Origin: Actinoplanes couchii
Lineage (GTDB): Bacteria > Actinomycetota > Actinomycetes > Mycobacteriales > Micromonosporaceae
Direction of reading: 5' to 3'
Assembly (NCBI RefSeq): GCF_016862075.1
Contig: NZ_BOMG01000004.1
Coordinates: forward strand, 62,001 to 126,000
DNA: 64,000 nucleotides
Part shown: one piece after another, positions 47,356 through 55,002 of the stretch
Position numbering within the stretch: position 1 is the stretch's first letter
How the letters are laid out: each line of letters opens with the position of its first letter
Made by a program: the position numbers and the translations under genes
Notes under the pieces: generated by a model
Database searches by the model: none
Seen by the model: only the letters and a program-made list of their open reading frames with translations
Told to the model about the DNA's origin: nothing

Positions 47356-47523
47356 CATCTGCTCCAGGGCTCGGCGGCGGTCGGTGATGAAATCGCTGAC
47401 CGCCGCCGCGTCGTGCTTCTCCAGGGCAGCCCGGCCGGCCTCCCGCAGCGCCTCCTCGAGAAGGCCACGGATCCGCTCCTGCTGCCCCGGCGTCAGTTCC
47501 ATCCGGCCGGCTACCGAACGCAT
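47281..47523 (-). CDS. Small helical hypothetical protein
   Basis: An 80-residue, highly charged helical protein (LTPGQQERIRGLLEEALREA, then ALEKHDAAAVSDFITDRRRA). Amino-acid make-up looks like a real protein. Its 3' end overlaps paralog B by 75 bp convergently, which lowers confidence. ATG 47523 has no strong ribosome site. No family is recognised. Confidence 0.5.
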   Translation of the reverse strand: MRSVAGRMELTPGQQERIRGLLEEALREAGRAALEKHDAAAVSDFITDRRRALEQMSAGPHDPEDVLDQDGEGGGVGEQR

Positions 47524-47593
47524 ATCTTGATCATGAGTCAGGGCCTCTTCTCCGCGACGGTCTGGCTCGCACACTGGTAACTGGCGGACAGGT

Positions 47594-48238
47594 TCAGCCC
47601 TGCGTCAGCGCCGGAACGAGCCGGACCTGGTATTCCACCATTCTCGTCGCGATCTTGTGAACCTCCTGCAGCCGCCCCTCCGGGCTGAAGTCGCGGCCCG
47701 GCTTGAACTCGGCGACGTGCCGCTCGGCCCGTTCCACCAGCCGCAGCAGATCGGTCACCGCACCCGGATGCTCCCGGCACAGGTCGATCGCGACACGCAG
47801 CCGCCGCTCCGGGATACCCACCAGGTAGGCGGGCAATCCGGCCTCCCACGCCAGCGGGTGCACCAGATAGCCGGCCGGCAGGTTGCCCGGGCCACCCATC
47901 GGCGCCAGGATCTGCAGCGTGTCCAGCCGCAGCGGCGGTGCTTTGACGCCGGTGTAGGCCAGACCGCCGAGCCCCAGCGCCACCACCACCATCATCGCCA
48001 GCACCGGATCCCCGGAGCCGGCCGCGAGGATGATCCCCAGCGCCACCAGGACCATGCCACCCGCGGCCAGCGTGCTGGCACTGCCGGTGGTGTCACACAC
48101 CTCGCTCCGGGCTTCGTCGATGTACTTGCGGATCACGTTCTCCAGCAGCGGATTCGACGGTTTCCACCGGTCGTCCCGAACTGGCACAGGCAGCCGCGTA
48201 ACTCTGTTCATGATTGTTGCCGAGTCCTTCCCGCTCAT
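47594..48238 (-). CDS. Hypothetical two-span membrane protein
   Basis: A 214-residue protein with two adjacent transmembrane helices (LAAGGMVLVALGIILAA, then AMMVVVALGLGGLAYTG, about residues 55-95). A soluble C-terminal domain ends in a charged helix (LLRLVERAERHVAEFKPG). The start could be ATG 48238 or 48211. It follows a long polypurine tract on its own strand, so its promoter region is unusual. No known domain. Confidence 0.65.
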   Translation of the reverse strand: MSGKDSATIMNRVTRLPVPVRDDRWKPSNPLLENVIRKYIDEARSEVCDTTGSASTLAAGGMVLVALGIILAAGSGDPVLAMMVVVALGLGGLAYTGVKAPPLRLDTLQILAPMGGPGNLPAGYLVHPLAWEAGLPAYLVGIPERRLRVAIDLCREHPGAVTDLLRLVERAERHVAEFKPGRDFSPEGRLQEVHKIATRMVEYQVRLVPALTQG

Positions 48239-48334
48239 CCGTGTGCGGTTCTCGGAGCATCACTGCCCGGCTCTCCAGCCGGGCTCTTCTCCGGTAGTGC
48301 CGCGAGAATCGGCAGCCCCGGCCCCCACATGAGC

Positions 48335-48560
48335 TCTTCCAGACCCGTCTCCGAACTCCGCCCGCCCCGCCCCTCCTCCGCCTTCCTCTCCGCCCTCCCT
48401 GCCCTTCTTCCTCTCCGGCTCTCCGCCTTCCGTGCGGTTCGCTCTTCCGCGCGGTTCGCCCTTCTAGCCCTGGCTTCCCTCCGCTCTCCTCGCGGGCTTG
48501 CTCCTTCTCCTTCCTTCTGCCTTCCGCGTTCGGCCTGCCTTCTTCCTTTACCTTCCTCGC
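48335..48560 (-). repeat. Polypurine tract (pyrimidine-rich on + strand)
   Basis: About 225 bases of strongly asymmetric composition: CT-rich on +, with recurring TTCC, CTCCG and CTTCC words. Read on the minus strand it is G/A-rich like 20500-20700. Frames through it give only Arg/Glu/Gly-rich low-complexity peptides, so it is treated as non-coding. It fills most of the gap 48239-48665. Confidence 0.6.
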
Positions 48561-48609
48561 TGGCCTTGCCGGTCGGTCGCCGGTTGCCAGCCGTCGGCAC
48601 AAAGCAAAG

Positions 48610-48639
48610 CGCGATGTCCCGAAAAATCGGGACATCGCG
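48610..48639 (-). terminator. Intrinsic terminator after the HAAS-like membrane gene
   Basis: CGCGATGTCCCGA and TCGGGACATCGCG form a perfect 13-bp stem with an AAAA loop. Reading leftward, GCTTTGCTTTGTG follows. It lies 26 bases beyond the stop of the leftward gene at 48666. Confidence 0.85.
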
Positions 48640-48665
48640 TCCTTCTAGCTTCGTGTTGCCGGTGG

Positions 48666-49655
48666 TCAGGACAGCGGTGAGGTGAACTCCCGCCCGGTCC
48701 CCGGAACCATGGTCGGCAGGCCCCGCCGCGCCCGCTCGGTCCGCACCGCCACGTCGGCGATGTCCCACACCGCCCCGACCACCGCGAAGATCATCACCGA
48801 GTTGCCCAGCCAGCGCGCCGGATCCACCGTCCCCCAGTCCAGCGTCGCGACGAACTCCGGATTGAAGAACCCGCCACTGGCCGCCAGCCACACGACCGGC
48901 CCGGAGAACAGCACCGCGAGCACCGCGTTCACGATCGTCACCGTGTGCCCCCAGCCACCACGCCGGAAGAGCCAAGCCGCATAACCGACTTCCAGCACCA
49001 GGACCACGATCAGGTACGGCCACCAGAACGTCCAGTTACCCGGATTCAACACGGGCACCTCGGTGAACGTGAACTGCTGCAGCACCAGAGCCGCGATCAG
49101 CAGCACCGGCCACAGTGCGGCCGCCGCGAGCTGCCCCGGAGTCATGACGCCCGGCTCGTACCGCGGCAGATCCTCCAGACCCCAGGCCCGCCGCCCCCGG
49201 AGCTCGCCCCGCCCGACCCCGGCCCGCTCGATGATCGCGAAGGTCAGCGTCACCCAGAACACCAGGTGCGCCCCCACCGTGAACAGTGTCCCGAAGACGG
49301 TGCCGACGACTTCCCCGAAGGTCGCGCCCCCGAGCACCCGAAGGACAACGGCGACGATCACCACAATTGGCAGTACGGTCGCCACCAGCGTGATCAGCAA
49401 CCGCCGCCACACCGGGTAGAACTCCGGCCCGATCAGATAGGACCGCCGCTCCGCGTACCCGTCCGCCAGCCGGTCCGGATCCCCCAGTTCGAGGAGCGTC
49501 CGTTCCACGGCGGGTTCCCGGTCCTCGCCCCCGTCGACCCGGGCGTCCACGGCGTCCTCGATGGAGGCCCGCAGTTCCCGCTCGATGTCCGTCCGCTGCT
49601 GCTCGGGCACCCGGCGCAGCACGGTCCAGACGTACCGGTCAATGATGCTCGTCAT
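48666..49655 (-). CDS. HAAS/permease-prefix-domain membrane protein
   Basis: A 329-residue protein with an N-terminal helical HAAS-type (permease prefix 1/DUF1700-like) domain: VLRRVPEQQRTDIERELRAS, LLELGDPDRLADGYAER. About seven transmembrane helices follow (residues 85-315). Such proteins are regularly encoded with a PadR regulator, as here (PadR at 49827). Predicted role is membrane stress sensing or transport; no substrate is known. ATG 49655, with GGGGAGAGA upstream. The gap to PadR is about 170 bases. Confidence 0.85.
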   Translation of the reverse strand: MTSIIDRYVWTVLRRVPEQQRTDIERELRASIEDAVDARVDGGEDREPAVERTLLELGDPDRLADGYAERRSYLIGPEFYPVWRRLLITLVATVLPIVVIVAVVLRVLGGATFGEVVGTVFGTLFTVGAHLVFWVTLTFAIIERAGVGRGELRGRRAWGLEDLPRYEPGVMTPGQLAAAALWPVLLIAALVLQQFTFTEVPVLNPGNWTFWWPYLIVVLVLEVGYAAWLFRRGGWGHTVTIVNAVLAVLFSGPVVWLAASGGFFNPEFVATLDWGTVDPARWLGNSVMIFAVVGAVWDIADVAVRTERARRGLPTMVPGTGREFTSPLS

Positions 49656-49826
49656 CGCTCTCTCCCCAAGTCCGTCCCGCAACCGCCACCGAACCGCCCA
49701 CCGGATCCACCCCGACCCGACGCCCCACCTGCCCGAACCGTCCACCGCTGTTCCCGGCCGGGCCTTTCCGGGCGCCGCGGCATTCGCGCCGTTCGCCGCC
49801 CTGATGTGCATTGGTGCTGGTCCTTC

Positions 49827-50183
49827 TCATGTCTCGCCGGTGTCGTCGCCGGCGGGCGCGTCCAACTCGTTGACCGCCTTGTCCAGCCGGCCCCACTCGC
49901 CCCGAAGCGCGGCCGCGATCGCGTCGCCCTGTGCCGTGGTCCGGTAGAACTTCCGCGGCCGGGCCTCATCGGTGTTCCACTCACTGGTGAGCAGTCCCTG
50001 AGTCTCCAGCCGCCGCAGCAGCGGATAGAGCGTGTTCGCTTCCACCTCGAACCCGGCCGCACCGAGCGTTTCCAGTAGCGAGTACCCATATCCCGGCTCC
50101 CGCAGGACGGTGAGGCTGGCGACCACAACAGTGCCGCGCCGCAACTCCTGCAGATGCCCTGCGAGCGTGGCATCCATTGTCAT
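49827..50183 (-). CDS. PadR-family transcriptional regulator
   Basis: A 118-residue winged-helix regulator. GTVVVASLTVLREPGYGY starts the PadR fold, and EANTLYPLLRRLETQGLLTS is the diagnostic recognition segment. A short C-terminal dimer helix follows. Start ATG 50183 (a second ATG lies at 50177). No Shine-Dalgarno is present, and the promoter at 50191-50219 implies a leaderless mRNA. It probably represses itself and the downstream HAAS membrane gene. Confidence 0.92.
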   Translation of the reverse strand: MTMDATLAGHLQELRRGTVVVASLTVLREPGYGYSLLETLGAAGFEVEANTLYPLLRRLETQGLLTSEWNTDEARPRKFYRTTAQGDAIAAALRGEWGRLDKAVNELDAPAGDDTGET

Positions 50184-50190
50184 GCCAGAA

Positions 50191-50219
50191 ACGATACTGT
50201 GTCTCACACACCATCACAA
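50191..50219 (-). promoter_or_regulatory. padR promoter with palindromic spacer
   Basis: On the minus strand, -35 TTGTGA (50214-50219) and -10 TATCGT (50191-50196) are separated by exactly 17 bases. The -10 lies seven bases before ATG 50183, so transcription would begin at the start codon. TGTGTCTCACA (50198-50208), a palindrome, fills the spacer and is a candidate PadR operator. Confidence 0.65.
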
Positions 50220-50721
50220 CCCCCACACCATTGTGCAGAGCGCTCCGGTGCTCGACGGGTCTCCCGGCCACCCATGCCGACCAGCGGCGCAGCAGGTTTT
50301 CAGCCCTCCGAATTGACCCCGGCGACACCAGCGCGGGCGCTCCCATCGATCCGCCGAGTTCGGAGCCCGCTTCGAGGCAGTCTTCGATCCCCGGTCCCGC
50401 TGACCACCGGCAACAAGGAGAAGCCAAGGCGAGGCCCCGGCTGGTTCTCCAGCGAGCGGGCCCGCATCAGGGCCTCGTCGGGCACGAAGGCGAACACGGC
50501 CGATCCCACCGGGAAGCCAACTGGCCCGTAGGTCAGGCGGCAGGTGAGCGGGCCACCGGGAGAACTGAGCGCCCGGCCGAGGAGGGGTTGCGCGTCGGCC
50601 AACCCGAGGCCCGGCTGCGAGGAATGGTGGCGAAGAAGGGTGGGCGAATGCCGGGTCAGGGGCGGGGAGTGCTCACCCGCTCGCGGTTACCAGGCACCGA
50701 GGCTGCCAACGGCTGACCCGA
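50220..50721. other. Gene-free region between padR and the Mrr-like nuclease
   Basis: About 500 bases without a convincing gene. Open frames in both directions are low-complexity, overlap each other and lack start context. The second half (50410-50690) is moderately purine-rich. Nothing else of note is seen here. Confidence 0.5.
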
Positions 50722-50811
50722 TGGCTCCCATCAGGGGAAAGGCGGGATTCCTGGCTCCCGTCAGGGGAAGGGTGGGACTCCTGGCTCTTATCAGGGGAAG
50801 GGTGGGATTCC
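50722..50811. repeat. Three tandem 30-bp repeats at the nuclease gene's 3' end
   Basis: Copies at 50722-50751, 50752-50781 and 50782-50811 have exact 30-bp period and two to four differences each. The third copy contains the last codons and stop of the leftward nuclease gene (GIPPFP then TGA). The other two repeat that end, including its stop codon, downstream. Confidence 0.9.
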
Positions 50812-51411
50812 GGTGGTCACCCAGTGGGCCAGGGCGGCTCGGTCGACCAGGGTGATTCGGCAGCGGCGGGCCACTTCGACAGCCTGGCGGGTGGGCTGGC
50901 CGGTGGTCACCAGGAGGGCCACGTCGGCTTTGTGGATCTCGCGGGCGGTGCCGGCGAAACGTTGGACGTGTGGGCTGCCCAACGAGCCCGCGTAGCGTTT
51001 GCACTGGACCACCAGGCGGCGGCCGTCGGGGGCGCGACCGGTCACGTCGGCGCCCATGTCGCCGGTTCCACCGGAGACCCGCACGCTGCTGCAACCGCTG
51101 TGCCGCATCAGGCGGGCCACGAACTGTTCGAACTCCGGGCCGGACATGCCGTCGGTCACCGAGATGTGCCGTTCGTGGTCGGCCAACCGCCGTTGTTTCC
51201 CGGTGAGCAGGTGGAACCAGGCCCCGGCCACGGCCAGCACCGTCCCGGCCACCGTCGCCGCGATCACCGGATGCGCGCGAACCGCCTCGACCAGCAGCCC
51301 CAGCGCCAGGATCATCCCGGAGAGGCCCACCAGCGCGACCATCGGATGGATCCGGCCACCACGCTTCCGCCGCCGGCGCCGAGTCATCGTGAACCGCCCC
51401 CGCCGAGCCAT
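50791..51411 (-). CDS. Membrane-tethered Mrr-like restriction endonuclease domain protein
   Basis: A 206-residue protein. A very basic N-terminus (RRRRRKRGGR) and two transmembrane helices (about 22-68) precede an Mrr_cat-type nuclease domain. The PD-(D/E)xK core is visible as GDMGADVTGR and VVQCKRYAG, with FVARLMRHSGCSSV before it. Such domains cleave DNA, often methylated, or have regulatory roles. ATG 51411 follows GGGAGGGG. No methyltransferase is nearby, so it is not a classical restriction-modification pair. Confidence 0.85.
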   Translation of the reverse strand: MARRGRFTMTRRRRRKRGGRIHPMVALVGLSGMILALGLLVEAVRAHPVIAATVAGTVLAVAGAWFHLLTGKQRRLADHERHISVTDGMSGPEFEQFVARLMRHSGCSSVRVSGGTGDMGADVTGRAPDGRRLVVQCKRYAGSLGSPHVQRFAGTAREIHKADVALLVTTGQPTRQAVEVARRCRITLVDRAALAHWVTTGIPPFP

Positions 51412-51937
51412 CGAACCCCTCCCTACCGGACCATCCCCACCGCACCTGCCGTCGCAGCCCTCCAGCGCTGCCTCACCCCCCCGCCACCGCGGTCCTCCCG
51501 AGCAGCGACGGCCCGCGCCCGCGACCGAGTCGGCACCGCGAGCCAGTCAGCCGGTCGGTAGCCCCCGCGAGTGAAGGGGTGGAACCGCTCGAGGGCGAGT
51601 CACCCACACGAAGGCGCAGGAACGTCCGACGGCGAAGCGGACCGGGCCCACCGCTGTCGACTCCGAGTCGGATCCACGACTGCGGAGCAGGTCCACGATC
51701 CGCGGGATCGGCCCGCCACAGCGGACCTGACCAGCGGCCGTGGAGCCGGGCCCGGCCGATCGCCCCACGTCGAGGGATCGAAAAATTCCTCTGTGGAGTC
51801 GACCGCACACGAACTGTAGGTGAGGGGTACGACAAAAATGACGTGGCGCGTTTTCGCGAGTAGACCGAGGAACTTTCACTAGTAGGCTTCGAGCCGGATC
51901 TGATTCGGCACGGCGAGAAGGCGCGGTAGAGACGGAT
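51412..51937. other. Gene-free region upstream of the Asp23 gene
   Basis: About 525 bases with no credible gene. The last 160 bases (about 51775-51937) are clearly more AT-rich and include CGCGTTTTCGCG, so they probably hold the Asp23 promoter. The first part is featureless. Confidence 0.5.
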
Positions 51938-52402
51938 ATGAGTGACAAGGCCGAGTTCCACGCGGACCGTACGCAGGAGTTCTACCTGTCGGCCGTGGTC
52001 CCGGCCGTGCCGCCGGCGCACGGGGGTGCCGAGGTGATCGAGGTCGCGGCGTTCCGTGGCGAGACGAAGTTCGAGCGCGAGGTCGTCGAGAAGATCGCGT
52101 CCGCGGCGGCCCGGTCGGTGCCGGGTGTGGTGGAGCTCGGCGGTGACGTGGCGCGGTTCTTCAACTCGGTGCTCGACAAGATCGGCCTGGACAAGGTCGG
52201 CGACGCCACCCGTGGCGTCTGGGCCAAGGTGGACGGCACGGATGTCGAGGTCACGGTGATCCTGGTGATCTCCGCGGGCGAGGTGATCGCGGACGTGACC
52301 GCCGAGGTGCGGACCAAGGTGATCAAGGCGGTCGAGAGCTACGGCCTGCACGTCAGCGAGTGCACGGTGAAGGTCGACGACATCCGCATCCCGGAGAACT
52401 GA
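51938..52402 (+). CDS. Asp23/Gls24-family envelope stress protein
   Basis: A 154-residue Asp23-family protein. REVVEKIASAAARSVPGVVE is the diagnostic start, and VTVILVISAGEVIADVTAEV forms the second conserved block. These proteins associate with the membrane and accumulate under cell-envelope or alkaline stress. ATG 51938. It is monocistronic, followed by a repeat array, and related in theme to the small membrane proteins around it. Confidence 0.9.
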   Translation: MSDKAEFHADRTQEFYLSAVVPAVPPAHGGAEVIEVAAFRGETKFEREVVEKIASAAARSVPGVVELGGDVARFFNSVLDKIGLDKVGDATRGVWAKVDGTDVEVTVILVISAGEVIADVTAEVRTKVIKAVESYGLHVSECTVKVDDIRIPEN

Positions 52403-52403
52403 C

Positions 52404-52515
52404 GGGTCCTAGGACCGGACGATGCTAGGACCGGGGGGTCCCAGGGCTGGTGGGTCCTAGGTCTGGTGGGTCCTAGGTCTGGTCAGTCCTAGGACCGGTG
52501 GATCCCAGGACTGAC
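52404..52515. repeat. Tandem array of seven 16-bp units centred on CCTAGG
   Basis: Units begin at 52404, 52420, 52436, 52452, 52468, 52484 and 52500, each exactly 16 bases. The consensus is close to GGGTCCTAGGACTGGT. Units 4 and 5 are identical. The core GGTCCTAGGACC is a perfect palindrome in the best copies. It lies between the Asp23 stop and the PilZ start. It could be an array of dimer-binding sites or a slippage product. Confidence 0.85.
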
Positions 52516-52607
52516 GGTTCCCCGGAGAACTGGGGAAACCGGCGAAACGGCGCCCCGGTGCAGGTAACGTGCGGTTCGACGGCCCGCGAGCGCACCGGGG
52601 AGGCACG

Positions 52608-53198
52608 ATGATCACCGTCCCGGCGGGCAGCAGTCTGACCCTTCGCTGCCCGGACATCCAGGGCATCGTCCTGGTCTCGCTGGAGGCGGTGGAGGCGCCG
52701 TTCATCAGCGAGCTCCCGCCGATCCCGGTGCTGAGTCTGGACGGTCCCGGCGTACGGCGAATCGGCGTCTTGGAACTGGTGACCGGCTCGGGCGTGACCT
52801 GGGTCGAGGCGGAGCTGCGCAACGACCTGCTGTCGGTGATCGGTGACGCCCCGACCGATGTGGTGCAGCGGCGCACCGCGACCCGGCGGCCGGGCACCTA
52901 TCCGGCGGTCGGCACGGCCCGGATCGAGAACGTGGAGGGCCGGCACCTGGTCGCGGTCAGCGGGCGGGTCGAGGACATCTCGACGGCGGGCCTGCTGCTG
53001 AGGGCGACAGCCGACGACAACCTGCCTTCGTTGCCGTACGGGATAGAACGCACTCTGGTGCACGTCACGATGCCGTGGGGTGAGCTGACGGCCGCGGTCA
53101 ACACCGTCGATCAGCGGGCCGACCTGCTGCGGGGCAGGTACGAGTGGATCGAGCCGCACGGCGCCGAGGAGCTGGCCCGGTTCTGTGCGAGCCGGTGA
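52608..53198 (+). CDS. PilZ-domain cyclic-di-GMP receptor
   Basis: A 196-residue protein with an N-terminal YcgR-N-like beta domain and a C-terminal PilZ domain. The two cyclic-di-GMP binding motifs are present: RxxxR in RRTATRR (about residue 88-94) and DxSxxG in VEDISTAGLLL (about 123-133). It should bind cyclic di-GMP made by the GGDEF proteins in this window or elsewhere. ATG 52608 has GGGAGG four bases before it. It ends in a strong terminator. No effector domain is fused. Confidence 0.9.
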   Translation: MITVPAGSSLTLRCPDIQGIVLVSLEAVEAPFISELPPIPVLSLDGPGVRRIGVLELVTGSGVTWVEAELRNDLLSVIGDAPTDVVQRRTATRRPGTYPAVGTARIENVEGRHLVAVSGRVEDISTAGLLLRATADDNLPSLPYGIERTLVHVTMPWGELTAAVNTVDQRADLLRGRYEWIEPHGAEELARFCASR

Positions 53199-53204
53199 AA
53201 AAGA

Positions 53205-53232
53205 CGGAAGCCCCGCCGTGGCGGGGCTTCCG
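53205..53232. terminator. Bidirectional terminator between PilZ and RDD genes
   Basis: CGGAAGCCCCGCC (53205-53217) pairs with GGCGGGGCTTCCG (53220-53232). A-rich sequence before it and AAAAA after it give U-tracts on the two strands. It separates the convergent PilZ and RDD genes. Confidence 0.92.
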
Positions 53233-53243
53233 GAAGAAAAACG

Positions 53244-53762
53244 TCAGCGAACGACGAGGGTCTTGCAGATCTTGTCGGCGAACGTCTGCTTCTTCTGGTC
53301 CCAGAGCGGGAACAGGTAACCGATGTAGCAGGGGATGCCGTCGAGGATGTGCGCGAGGTCCCGGACGAACGCGTTGCCGGCACCGATCGGCTGGCCGGTG
53401 TTCTCGCTGACCAGGCGGATGTTGAGCGCCTTCTTGCCCCAGGTCTGACCGGTCTTGCCGCCGAGGTACCAGCGGTTGTAGCCGGCCACCAGGAAGGCGA
53501 GCAGGATGAAGATGTAGTAGAACGCGTTGATGGTCGGCAGACCGGTCGCGGCGTCCGTGCCCATGCCGAGGGTGGCGGCCAGGATCGAGAACGGTGCCAC
53601 GATCAGGCCGTCGATCAGGGAGGCGCCGACGCGGGTGCCCCAGCCGGCGTACGCCGCGGTGGGCTGACCGTAGGGCTGCTGGCCATAGGCCTGCTGACCA
53701 TACGGCTGCTGCGGCTGCTGGTTGGAGTACGGGTCGCCGGCGGGCGGGGGCGGGTAGCTCAT
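53244..53762 (-). CDS. RDD-family membrane protein
   Basis: A 172-residue membrane protein with a Pro/Gln/Tyr-rich cytoplasmic head (repeated QQPYGQ units, residues about 15-33). An RDD domain follows: GTRVGASLIDGLIVAP, about three transmembrane helices and GGKTGQTWGKKALNIRLV. Function of the family is poorly known. ATG 53762. It shares its direction with the DUF2752 gene 26 bases upstream, so they are probably one operon. Confidence 0.9.
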   Translation of the reverse strand: MSYPPPPAGDPYSNQQPQQPYGQQAYGQQPYGQPTAAYAGWGTRVGASLIDGLIVAPFSILAATLGMGTDAATGLPTINAFYYIFILLAFLVAGYNRWYLGGKTGQTWGKKALNIRLVSENTGQPIGAGNAFVRDLAHILDGIPCYIGYLFPLWDQKKQTFADKICKTLVVR

Positions 53763-53787
53763 TCGAGTTCCTTCAATCGGGGCGGCT

Positions 53788-54189
53788 CTACACGAGCCGT
53801 TGCAGTTGATATAGCCAGCTCGCGACGGCGAGCAGTCCAGCGATCCAGCCCATCAGCCGCCGTCGCTCGGACGACCACGGACGCGGCGGTCCCAGCAATC
53901 CCACGGCACGCAGTGCCACGAGCGGGACCACGGCGACGGTGAACGCCGCCAGGCCGAAGATCAGAGGATTGGCTTCGATCGCCGCACCGAACTGCCCGCG
54001 CACAAGTGCCACGGCGGCGGTGGTCAGACCACAGCCCGGGCACGGTATGCCGGTCACCGTCCGCAACGGACACGGCAGAGCCGCCCCGGTGTGGTCGACG
54101 AGCGCGGGCCACACCGTAGCCGCGGCCGCGACCAGCCAGCCGAAGCCGCCGATCCGCTCAGGCACGGAGAACAAGCGCAACGAAAACAC
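53788..54189 (-). CDS. DUF2752 membrane protein
   Basis: A 133-residue protein with three transmembrane helices. The diagnostic DUF2752 motif is present: CPLRTVTGIPCPGCGLTTA, with the C-P-G-C-G-L-T pattern. The role is unknown. Start GTG 54189 (AGAGG directly before) or an in-frame GTG at 54168. It is followed by an RDD protein, a common pairing in actinobacteria. The upstream gap 54190-54407 contains no gene. Confidence 0.85.
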   Translation of the reverse strand: MFSLRLFSVPERIGGFGWLVAAAATVWPALVDHTGAALPCPLRTVTGIPCPGCGLTTAAVALVRGQFGAAIEANPLIFGLAAFTVAVVPLVALRAVGLLGPPRPWSSERRRLMGWIAGLLAVASWLYQLQRLV

Positions 54190-54407
54190 CTCTGATCAGG
54201 AAAGCCCGGGAAGCATAAAGGTGCGACCCCGGTTGAGGCGACCCCTAATCCGATCGATGGAACCTTACGGTGAGAGGCATGGCCTGCGAAGACTCGAATT
54301 CACGCTCCGTGACTGCCGCAAATGACGGCATTCCGGGCGCGTTCGTCCGAAGATCGGATTCGTAAACCCGATTCGCACGTGACAGAGGCCACGATGACGA
54401 TTCCATG

Positions 54408-54806
54408 TCAGTCACTCGTGCGCTGGCGGGCGACCCGCAGACAGGCCCGGACGGTCTCCTCCGGCATCCGCATCGCCGCGGCGAGTGTGGCCACCGCCTC
54501 GACCCGCCCGCTCGAGTCGATCTTGTCGTGCAGCGCGAGCAGCCCGCTGTGGAACTCGTCGGCGGGCAGCTCGGCGAGCCGGTCCTCCGCGTACTGCCGG
54601 ACCATGACCTGGAACGCCCCCACGAACGGCATCTCGTGGAACTCGGCGGTCATGTCGTCGACCAGCCGCCCCACCAGGCGCATCGTCCGGGCCCCGATCT
54701 CCGCCCCGTCGACCGTGACCCGCTGCGGCCCTTCGAAGTCCGACCCGTCCCACTCGGCGACGACCGTAAAGCCCGCTTTGGTACGTTCCAGCCGGCTCAC
54801 GCTCAT
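54408..54806 (-). CDS. Hypothetical protein, coupled to the broken DUF4352 gene
   Basis: A 132-residue, probably cytosolic protein (MSVSRLERTKAGFTVVAEWD, then RTMRLVGRLVDDMTAEFHEM). I recognise no family. Its ATG 54806 overlaps the TGA of the DUF4352 C-terminal fragment (ATGA). Before prophage insertion it was thus the second gene of a DUF4352 operon, and it may now have lost its promoter. Confidence 0.6.
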   Translation of the reverse strand: MSVSRLERTKAGFTVVAEWDGSDFEGPQRVTVDGAEIGARTMRLVGRLVDDMTAEFHEMPFVGAFQVMVRQYAEDRLAELPADEFHSGLLALHDKIDSSGRVEAVATLAAAMRMPEETVRACLRVARQRTSD

Positions 54807-54982
54807 CGCAGCGCCACCGTCACGCCGCCGGAGAACATCGAGTCGTGCAGCTCCAGTGAGGTGAGCTTCTTGTCCGCCGGGATGTCGAAGACCAGTTTGC
54901 CCTTGACGCTGTTGCCCGGGTTGATCTCCTCGAATAGCACCTGCCCGTCCTCATTGGCGTAGATAGCCGCCGACGAGTCGAG
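54803..54982 (-). pseudogene. DUF4352 lipoprotein gene, 3' fragment
   Basis: Reading leftward, these 60 codons encode the end of a DUF4352 domain (DSSAAIYANEDGQVLFEEIN, PGNSVKGKLVFDIPADKK, SLELHDSMFSGGVTVALR). The frame has no start and ends abruptly at 54982, next to prophage DNA. The 5' part of the same gene is at 62522-62757. About 45 central codons are missing from both pieces. Confidence 0.85.
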
Positions 54983-55002
54983 TATGCATAAACTACTGCC
55001 TT

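Noticed and set aside
48654..48669. A 16-base exact match, inverted, to 50400-50415
   Set aside because: It overlaps the coding end of the HAAS gene, and a 16-base match is expected by chance at this size and GC content. The flanks do not align.
50300..50602. Leftward frame of 100 codons between padR and the nuclease gene
   Set aside because: No ribosome site, mixed composition and overlapping frames on the other strand. I could not support it as a gene.
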